A DNA stretch of 64,000 nucleotides. It comes from Hydractinia symbiolongicarpus (lineage: Eukaryota > Cnidaria > Hydrozoa > Anthoathecata > Hydractiniidae). The notes beneath the pieces are model-generated. The model was not told the origin of the DNA, did no database searches, and saw only the letters and a list, made by a program, of their open reading frames with translations. The stretch is taken from contig NC_079879.1 of assembly GCF_029227915.1 (NCBI RefSeq), positions 3,908,001 through 3,972,000 of the forward strand. The letters run 5' to 3'. Every line of letters begins with the position of its first letter. Positions within the stretch are counted from its first letter, which is position 1. The position numbers and the translations under genes were made by a program. Shown piece by piece: positions 55,801-64,000 of the stretch.

Positions 55801-56653
55801 TCAGTAGATATACAATATGCCAAATGATTCAAGTTTTTATATTTCTCTTTTTGTGTTTTAACTATTAATTTCTTATATTTTGAGTTCTAGAATGGCAAAG
55901 CAAGTATATAGTTTTAGCGTATTTCGCTTTTTATAAACGGTTGTTAGATTTTGTTGGACATTTTCCATTTTTATTTTACAATTTTATTTGTTTATTTATT
56001 TTTTTGTTGCACATGCGCATATTTTTAGACGTTTTGTTTCAGCGGTTATACACATAGAAAAATGCAGATTGTGAGCAACCTCGGCCCCAATGCATTTTTT
56101 TATTTTTTTGCCATCCCGTTATAAAAGAGACAAAGAGCCTTGGGTCGAGGTTGAAATGTGAGTTTTGAAAATTCAAATAACTGTGTTGTATGTTTTTGTT
56201 TGGTATCCCTTACATCGGTTTAATGAGAGATTCAATGGATTCTTCCACGGGAATTCACATTAACTTCTTATATTTTGTGTAAAACTTTGAAAGGGTTGCC
56301 GTATGCAATAGACTGATTATCTGATTTTGGTATGACGTGTTACAAACTGTACAGTGTGGAAATTTTAAAATAACTTTATTTGTGTAACTGGGCAAAATAT
56401 GTTGGATTTTTTAAATGTCTGATATTTTTTCCTGTTTTACTTCTGTCATGACAAAGCAAGTATAAATTTTAGCAGATTTCGCTTTTTAAGTAATGTTGTT
56501 GCTGTTGCCCTGCTTATATTTCAACGTTTTGATTTCAACGGGTATAAATATAAAATTACCAAATTACCATGCTGTATATATGTTTTTGTTTGGTATCACT
56601 TACATGCATTTCATAGACACATTCGGTGGATTCTTTCACGGGAATTCGGCTAG

Positions 56654-57544
56654 TATATATATAATGTCAGAGTTGAATCTCTCATTATAATATAAATACA
56701 CGAATGGCTTGCAAGGTGCAAAGTCAAATTTTACAAAAATTAGTTCTTTAGGTATATTGCATGATCCTCAAAAAAAAAAAAAACAATAGTTTGTATATAC
56801 TATATACAATATGTATATAAATGGAAAGTCACCCCGGCCTTCTTCGTGCGTTTCTTACCATAAATGTAAAAAAAAAACATGTAAATCCTTTCCCCACCTC
56901 TTCCAAAAAAATAAGAATAAATATTAAAAAACTCATGTAAACCGCAAAAAAAATGCAGAAAAAGTGAAAAAGCTACGTAAATTTTCCGCATAATGAGAAA
57001 AACCTCTGTCAAGTAAATATTAAAAAAACACAGGTTTTTTCGGTTTTACCATGTAGTACTCCTTTAAAAAAGTTTAAACTTTTTTAAATAACACGGAATG
57101 TCATAAACAAAAACATTTAAGTCATCTAAAACAATAAAAATCACCACAATTAAGCTACCAGAAGCACTACATGTTAAATAAAAATTATTTTGTCATATTG
57201 CATTCAACCGACGTAGGTTTAGTTACACAAAATGTGAAATAATACATTATATATATTTGCATAAAAAAGAATAACCTTAAATATAATATAATACTTTCTT
57301 AAAAGGTGTTATGGCTTGTTATATCTTCTAATTTAAGCTTAAAAGGTCAAATAAGTTACAGGAATATCCTAGCAACATTAACTAGCTACAGCAGCTAATA
57401 ACTGGTCACTTAAATATGAACTGGAAACCTAACTAGTATTAAAGAACAGGGCTATATATATATAAATACCTAGCTAGCTAGCTAGTTGTTGTTGGTGGTT
57501 GGCTTTTATGATGCTAGCAAACAAACATGTATCGCATCAATAAT
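56654..57544. other. No recognisable gene
   Basis: AT-rich sequence with TATATA-rich patches and a TAGCTAGC run at about 57472-57485. No domain or element edges. Confidence 0.35.
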
Positions 57545-59820
57545 CAGGGGCGGATCCAGACTTTTTTTAGACTTAGTCAATTTGGACAAAGTCTTGAATT
57601 TAGCAGCTGGGGGTCCTGGGGGCGCTGTAAGCCCCCCCTCCCCCTCCCAGGTGGGGTCAGAATCTTTCACTAATTTAAGCTTTGCGGGTACAAAAATCGC
57701 CGAAAATTGTCTACCGATTTATCTAGTTATTAATAAAATTGACGAAAAGAAGCGGTAAGCTATAAGAAAATCTCCAAGAACATTTTTTATAAGAATCAAC
57801 TCTCCGTCCTACACGTCTTATTTAAGATAGATAAAAGCACTAAAATTAACAGGGATTAACTACAATAAAGTGAGACAATTGTAAATATATTTCAATATTT
57901 ATAAACTCTTGCTGTTTCTGCCAATATCAGGCTTCATCAGCATGACTAGGTGATCACACCAGCCATGGACAGCAAAATATAACACAATCATAACAAAAAC
58001 AATAAGAATATGGAAAGATCAGGATAATGAAGATGAAATGTACATACACGTGATATGATACATACACCTCAACCCATGTATTTATATTCAGATATATTTG
58101 TTTATTCATAGGGCTGAACTCAAGTTTCGTTTGAACTTTAAGAAGAATTAAGAAGGGCAATTTTCTGCTTTTTTGCATGCTGAAATAGGAAAATGCGACT
58201 TTCGCTTAAGAAGGTTGCAACCTGGAACAAGGCTTGAAGTCTACACCAATACCTTCATAACAAAATAAAATTTTTAACTGATCTCCATCAGGTAAAATAG
58301 ATGGGCATGGCAATATACACTGTGTAAAGAGAGTTCGAAACCGTAAAAAGCCGAGCTGTGGGTAAAACGTATTAATTTTTCTCTTTATTACTGTTGACAA
58401 GGCAAGTATTGATAGAAAAGAAGACCACGTCTGGGGGTACAGATGTTGATTGCTTCGGGTTTAACTGCCTCCTCAGGAGAAAAGTCATATCACAAACAAT
58501 ATGGGAAAGGGAAACTCTGAATAAACTTTTTTCAGATATAAAAATATTTGCCTTTTGGTTTTTAAAAGCAATTGAAAACAAGGATGCTTGGAATAAAAAG
58601 AAGGATGCAAGAAAAGTTCTATGGATGTCAAGGTTCTCAAAATATCAATAAGAGAATTATCACCTACCAATACCAACGATGCTGAGCTGTATAATACATT
58701 TTACCATGACCTTTCACTCAACAAACTTTGTTTCCTAATAGCCATTCGAAGAGTTGTTTATTTTCTTCACCAACCTTACTTAACCAGATGTCAAGTTCTT
58801 GCTTCTAATACCAACACAAATATTAATTGAGAAAGAACTCCTCCACAATGCTGAAAATTCTGTTCAAAGGTCATATTACAAAAACAATTAGCCAGCTCTG
58901 GCTAGCTATAGCTAATTAGCTAAATCTTTTTGTATTTGTTCTTGATAGTCTGTTGTAAAAAGCTCTCCCACAACTAGCTTTTCGGAGCGAATATACTGAA
59001 AACCCTTAAATACATGCAAGGTGTGTTGAAGAGTAAAAAACATACTTCTCACCTTAAAGCAATAATTCCTTTATCTTCACACCTCGCCTCAGATGGAATG
59101 TATAGCTATGTACCTGAATTCCGATGAAGACTTTTACCAACCAAGGGATAAATATCCCCAGACAACAAAAATGTCCGAGAATAAACACTTTCTAAAAGTT
59201 CTTTTTGGATTTTACAAACAGATTCAACATTATCACACTTTAAATCAGTAAGCACCCGCGCCAACATGTCCGCAGTAGCTATGATAGTACGGAAAGAATC
59301 CAAGCCAAAAGGCGTGAGTCTTTGACTAATCCTGACGGACGGGAGTTAAAACTATAGCCTAACGGTTATAAGTAACCACGCAGTACGGAACCTAAATTTC
59401 CTACGCCGGCTGCGGGCCACATATTGTTGGACTACGCATATAGTGTGAAAATTACGTCACGATTTTGACGTCACATGCCCCTTAGGTGAGATGGGGAGGG
59501 TTGCGGGCCATAGCTATTTGATTTTTGACTAACTGAGTGACTGATTAGTCAAAATGAATCAGTCAAAATCTGTAAGCTATAATTTGCAACCCTCTCAGTC
59601 TATATGGTAGCGACGTCACAACTTTGACGTCAACATCGCCATAGGCGAAATGAAGAGGGCTGTGAACCATGGCTTTGCGCCGTAAATAAATTACATGTGA
59701 TTTTTTAACGCGCTCCGTCTGCAACACCTGGATTGTCGACATTATTCGCTTGCCTAACATTTTTCGTCAAATTTATACTTAGTCACGCGACTTATCTGAC
59801 AAACCCTGGATCCGCGCCTG
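57545..59820 (-). mobile_element. Decayed hAT element
   Basis: The left end CAGGGGCGGATCCAGA (57545) pairs with the right end CTGGATCCGCGCCTG (to 59820), one mismatch in 15. G/C-run blocks just inside the left end (57600-57660) resemble those at 45640-45700 of the larger hAT. Flanks share only ATAAT, so a clean 8-base duplication is not visible. Minus-strand transposase relics lie inside. Confidence 0.65.
58200..59340 (-). pseudogene. hAT transposase relics
   Basis: Minus-strand frames at 59303-59106 (SFRTIIATADMLARVLTDLK then VESVCKIQKELLESV) and 58676-58485 (LIDILRTLTSIELFLHPSFY..SKHPCFQLL) are collinear relics. The latter matches the plus-strand block at about 43060-43190 (LLRLLVLLELFLFPNFYSNH) inside the larger hAT. 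This ties both elements to the same transposase family. Stops and frame changes break the whole. Confidence 0.5.
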
Positions 59821-60014
59821 ATAATATCATTAAAACTGAAAAAAACATAAACAAACCTTACAGAAACCTTAACTTATAAAACCATGCTCTTCTTCGAATA
59901 CTTTTTATTTTGAATTACTTTGAAGGAAAGAGTAGAGAATACTAAAAAAGAACAGCCATCTTTTTCGTAAACACAATTTCCGTTTTATGCTAAGAACTTC
60001 ATTTAACAGAAAAA

Positions 60015-61661
60015 GCCCTGCAGTCGAGGTTGCTCATAATCTGCATTATTCTATAAACTAAAAATTGAAAATGTCCGAAAAAATCAAAGGTGTCTAACAA
60101 CCGTTACGTAAAAATCGAAATACGCTGAAACTATACACATGCTTTGCTATTTCAGAATTACACCAGGGAAAAAGAGAATACCATGCATAAAAAAAAATCC
60201 AACATTTTTCGTTAAGTCATACAAAATAAGCTATTCAGTCTATTGCATACGGCAAACGGCAAATTTTACTTAAAATATAAGAAATTAATAGTTGAAATAT
60301 AAAAACTTAATCATTTGGTATATTGTATATCTACTAAAACATTTCAATCCAAAATATTAAAAGAACAGTTTGCCATACAGACCCAAACTTATAATCAAGA
60401 AAATCACGCATAAAATCAAAGAAGATAACATGCATCGTTTTCGAATTTAATCATCGAATATATTTCATACGATCATAACGTAGCAGATGTAAACATTGAT
60501 TTAAATTTTTAAGTCCAGGTTTTTTATAACGACATCAACACTGTATTACACTGTGGAAAACAGTAACAGAAAAGTTACTTTTTACAGTTTATGTAAATTC
60601 TTCCCTAAAATATATACGCTGTTTTTATAAGAATAGCGTGCTTTAGTTTTAGCCTCGATGTTCTTTATTTTTTTGACAAATACTATCCTAATTATTCTAT
60701 GACTAAAGCCTGAAAATATAAAATGCCTTAATAAAATAAAGGATGCTATAATTTACTATGAGCTAGCTAATGGCAATTTCTACTACATGTAACAGCCTAT
60801 TGCTTGGACATAAAAAAGTTCGTTTGATACACAAACTTTTGTGCGTCATACAAATGTTTATATTTAAAACAAACTATCAAGCTTAGGCATATTCTTAGGG
60901 TATTCTAAACTTCTGACCCATTTTTCAGAGTATATTCTTTCAAAATAAGTGCTTAAAGAAAATATTTCCTGGCACCAGACACAACAAGAAACTTAATATT
61001 TAAGGAAAATTTAGCTTTAAAAGAAACGGCTAGAAACTCGTTACAAACCCAAGTTCATTTTCCTATCAACTAATTTAGACAACATAGCTGCTTTTCTTTC
61101 GCTTTCTCAGTAAGTCGCTAGCAAGGCTGAATAAAAGTCCAATCAGTCATTTACTTCGTTTCATCACAAAGAGAACGAATTGAAGATGCATAGCTACAAT
61201 TGTCTGATGCATTGCCAAACAATTCTTTTTGTGACGTTATATTATTGTACTTTAGAAATATCTTTTAACTACAACACCAACCTCGTTCGACAACAACACA
61301 ACAGTTTGTTTTTGACATTTCAGATTCGAATTACATTCATATTTGAATCCGATAAAGTTTCTATAAAAAGAAGCAACCTCGGTCCCAGAGCACAAAAATA
61401 GAAAATATAAAAAAAACAAATATAAGCTTTATTCTAACCTCATGATGAGTAAACTAAAATAAAATAAAGTTTTCAATAAAATAGAGTTTTATTTTTTAAG
61501 GTAATAAGAAAGAAGAATTAAATTATTATGTAATAACCCCCTGATTTGCGTTTTTTCTAACTTGGTAATTTTTAGCGTAATGCCACGTCGTGAGAAAGTG
61601 ACCCGTACTTTGCGTGTAGTGGACTCACATGGTCACTCACACAAGCGTATTATTATATAGA
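60015..61661 (-). mobile_element. Helitron-like element, family C, copy 2 (inverted)
   Basis: On the minus strand it starts TCTATATAATAATACGC at 61661 after an A and runs collinearly with 54371 to about 56090. Shared blocks include GTCACTTTCTCACGACGTGG, the ATGAGGTTAG start of the small Cys-rich frame, and GCAGATTATGAGCAACCTCG near its end. The family's CTAG end is not found, so it is 3'-truncated. With copy 1 it forms an inverted pair about 4 kb apart. Confidence 0.6.
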
Positions 61662-63090
61662 TAAGGCATAGAGTTAATAAAAACTGAAAACATTTAAAAT
61701 TAGATATACAAATAAATTTCTTTGATTTCCTTTTCTTATTCAGCAAAATATTCGAGTTTTTCGAAGAAGCTAGCCAGAGGAGGGGGGGGGGGTTCGAGGT
61801 TATCTGAGGTTTGATTTAACCGGAGTTATTTATAAGAAAGTATTAAGGAAAGTGTAAGGGATCAAAGAAAATGGTTCGAGATAATGAAAGTTCAAATTGC
61901 CGGGAGTTAACTATATCTTAAATCAACACTAGCTGCAATGTTAAAAATTATCTAACAATAATTAACAAGGACATTTAAGAAAAAAATTGACTGTAAAAAA
62001 CATAAAAATGTAACAGAGACCCAACACAAAGTACAAAAAATTAATTCAAGTGAATAAAAAAGTATTTTTTTGTTGAAAAGAATTATTCAGGCTTAAAAAA
62101 ATAGCCTTTTGGCCACAGAAGGTTAAGCGAATGCGAAATATAAAATTACATTGGTCATTCTGTGCAATTACAATCAACCCAATACAATATAATTCACTCA
62201 AGTTTGGAAAAATAAAGTGTAATGAGACATCTGCCTCCCACGAGACATCTGCAGGTAGATCAGGACTCAGCATGTTACTGAGAGATTTCATGAAATAATA
62301 TAGCAGAACAACTTCACGAAACAAAGACAATTGTTTTCACAAATAAGAAAATCATTACAACGTATAAACAATGCAATGTAGAAAACCTGAAAGCAATAAA
62401 CTGATGAAAATTTCACCGCCGCCCAGGTTATTGGAAAATGTTAAGATTGTTTGCAAAGGTGATAATAATATGCTGATAATACGAAATGACAAATTAGTTA
62501 CTTTTGGCAACGCCACCGCACGCACCTCTTATGTTGCGCAATTCGAGAATCCTGCAAGAAATAGAAGCAAGGTCATTTTGAGCCTTTTGAAATATAAGCA
62601 GAAATGTTAAAGGTAAACTAAAATTTACAAAGCATCAAAAGACTGGTAATATGGTGGATCTTGTGGAATATTTCTGCGTGGAGCTGCTGCACGATCAGTT
62701 AATATGCGCGGTATATTCTTTTTTACAAATTATGCGAAAATTAGGATGCTCAGAAAAAAACAGATTTGAAGAATTGTAATACTAGCTCTCACACAAATTA
62801 ATTATAAAATTAGAAATCATTAAATATATCGCAATATTATCAGCGTCGGTTGGAAAGATTGAAAGCAAAAGCCACAAAAAAAGAACAGTTTACCAGATAA
62901 CATAACTTTACAAGTCGATAAAGTACAATATGTTATAAGGGAAATAAAATTTAACTGAACCATTTCCCTGCAAACATTATTATAAACTAAGTAATTGGAT
63001 TTTCTGGAAAGAAAGCTGGTTAGCCTATTACGTCTAATTAAGATCAACTATATTAAAAATAGAAGTAAAAATAAATTTATTTTACATAAC
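61662..63090. other. No recognisable gene; G-run
   Basis: AT-rich with a G-run at about 61782-61792. The plus frame at 62371-62610 and the minus frame at 62046-62330 show no domain I recognise. Confidence 0.3.
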
Positions 63091-63094
63091 CTAA

Positions 63095-63960
63095 ACTAAA
63101 GATTTGCAGTGTAGACTATCCAACTGCCGAATCTTTTTGCAGAAAACATTAAAAGACTTCTCACTTTTCATTGCCACTTGAAGACCATCCCATTACTGAG
63201 CACCAGTATAAGAAACATATTGTAGACCGTGTCTCACAATCCTCTTTGCAAATTGTATGGTGAGCTTTCTATAAAAGGAAAACGCTCTGCGTATAGGATG
63301 GGCCTAAGCCATTTCTAGCCTTAATTTCCTCCTGAAGTAATATCTCACAAAAATGACGGTGCATTCTTTTGCAGGCGGATCTCTCTTGTGCAGGGTCATA
63401 ACACAACTTAAGAGCTTTGCTATGCACTGTTTTTTTTCGTAAGAGATGAATTAGTAGTGAATGAGTAAATGAGAGGACAATATCTGTTTTCTGACGCTAC
63501 AAACGAATTCGCTATAACTTTTCGTTCAATAAATGACATAAACCGATATTCGTTTTAAAGCAGATAATTTGGCGCTGGCCCTTTTAAATAATTCATTACC
63601 ATGCTTTGTGAAAGAAAGCGCGTTGTCAAAAGTTATTCAATTTCACATTATTTTAAAACATTTCTCATTAAAATTAACTAACTAATAATTAACATTTATC
63701 AACATTAAGTTGAAGACTATTTCTAGAAAACTATCACAAATACTAATACAAAGGTTTTTCTAACTTCTGCTTCACCTTTATGATATCAGTAGACGATGCA
63801 AAAAGGATATTTTCATCGGCATAGGGGGGTATACCTACGTCATTATCACTAAAATCTAACACAAGGTCGTTCAAATTAATATTAAAAAGCAAATGCCCAA
63901 TAATCGAGCCCTGAAAAACATCAATAAACAGATCAAATCAGGAGCTATATTTGCCACCTA
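63095..63960 (-). pseudogene. LINE (CR1/Jockey-like) reverse transcriptase, decayed
   Basis: On the minus strand, GSIIGHLLFNINLNDLV (the usual GSILGPLLFxIYxNDL) is followed by YADENILFAS, the YADD active-site box with the second Asp changed to Glu, then DIIKVKQKLEK. Further on are ERKVIANSFVASENRYCPLI (the NSF..S.F.YCPLIW thumb motif) and a C-terminal block with VRSL..FSAKRF to about 63100. Stops interrupt the blocks. The start lies near or beyond the window edge. It is non-functional. Confidence 0.78.
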
Positions 63961-64000
63961 CCTTTTACTCACGACTAGTGAGGTACCTATAAAGAACATG

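Larger units (their letters stand above)
54371..56653 (+). mobile_element. Helitron-like element, family C, copy 1
   Basis: Begins TCTATATAATAAAACGC directly after the CTAG of the family B element. It ends near 56653 with a GTGGATTCTTTCAC hairpin-like segment, about 10 bases, and CTAG followed by T. The first about 1.7 kb is repeated in inverted orientation at 60015-61661. It carries a 52-residue cysteine-rich frame (54794-54952) and a perfect hairpin (55763-55800). No Rep/helicase was seen. Confidence 0.6.

Overview
This is AT-rich, repeat-laden eukaryotic nuclear DNA. It looks like a medusozoan cnidarian, most likely a hydrozoan. The reasons are a stand-alone universal stress protein gene, a DUF885 enzyme gene, and a mix of hAT, EnSpm, MULE, Helitron, Polinton-like, Penelope and LINE debris typical of cnidarian genomes. 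The species is inferred, not shown. Only three host genes can be supported: a universal stress protein (6770-7297), a DUF885 metalloenzyme-like protein (24121-25869) and a secreted protein made almost entirely of twenty 20-residue repeats (51055-52413). All three are uninterrupted reading frames.

Layout. 0-6.7 kb: decayed repeats, a small MITE and a Tigger/pogo transposase relic. 6.7-7.3 kb: the stress-protein gene with a TATA box. 8.75-10.7 kb: an internally deleted hAT element set exactly inside a (TA)n tract. 12.1-12.8 kb: a small TIR element filled with a 14-base palindrome. 18.4-18.8 kb: a dead second universal stress protein copy. 19.7-22.2 kb: Helitron-like elements. 24.1-25.9 kb: the DUF885 gene. 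27.7-31.9 kb and probably 45.8-46.9 kb: a decayed Polinton-like region. Between these two parts lies a nested stack: a hAT element (31904-45769) holds a MULE (33037-42994, perfect 9-base target duplication), which holds an EnSpm/CACTA-like element (33363-41311) with an apparently intact eight-exon DUF4806 gene. 47.4-50.4 kb: Penelope and other repeat debris. 51.1-52.4 kb: the repeat-protein gene. 52.7-61.7 kb: three Helitron-like families, a second decayed hAT and a large inverted pair of repeats. The last kilobase is a dead LINE reverse transcriptase.

The most novel candidate is the 20-repeat secreted precursor. It has a signal peptide, an acidic leader, nearly identical repeats with basic residues at possible cleavage points, and no cysteine in the repeats. 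It resembles a multi-copy prohormone or secreted-peptide precursor, but its processing sites are not canonical. The second most interesting is the transposon stack, which gives a relative order of insertions. Gene models and superfamily names come from reading the sequence only; no database search was possible.
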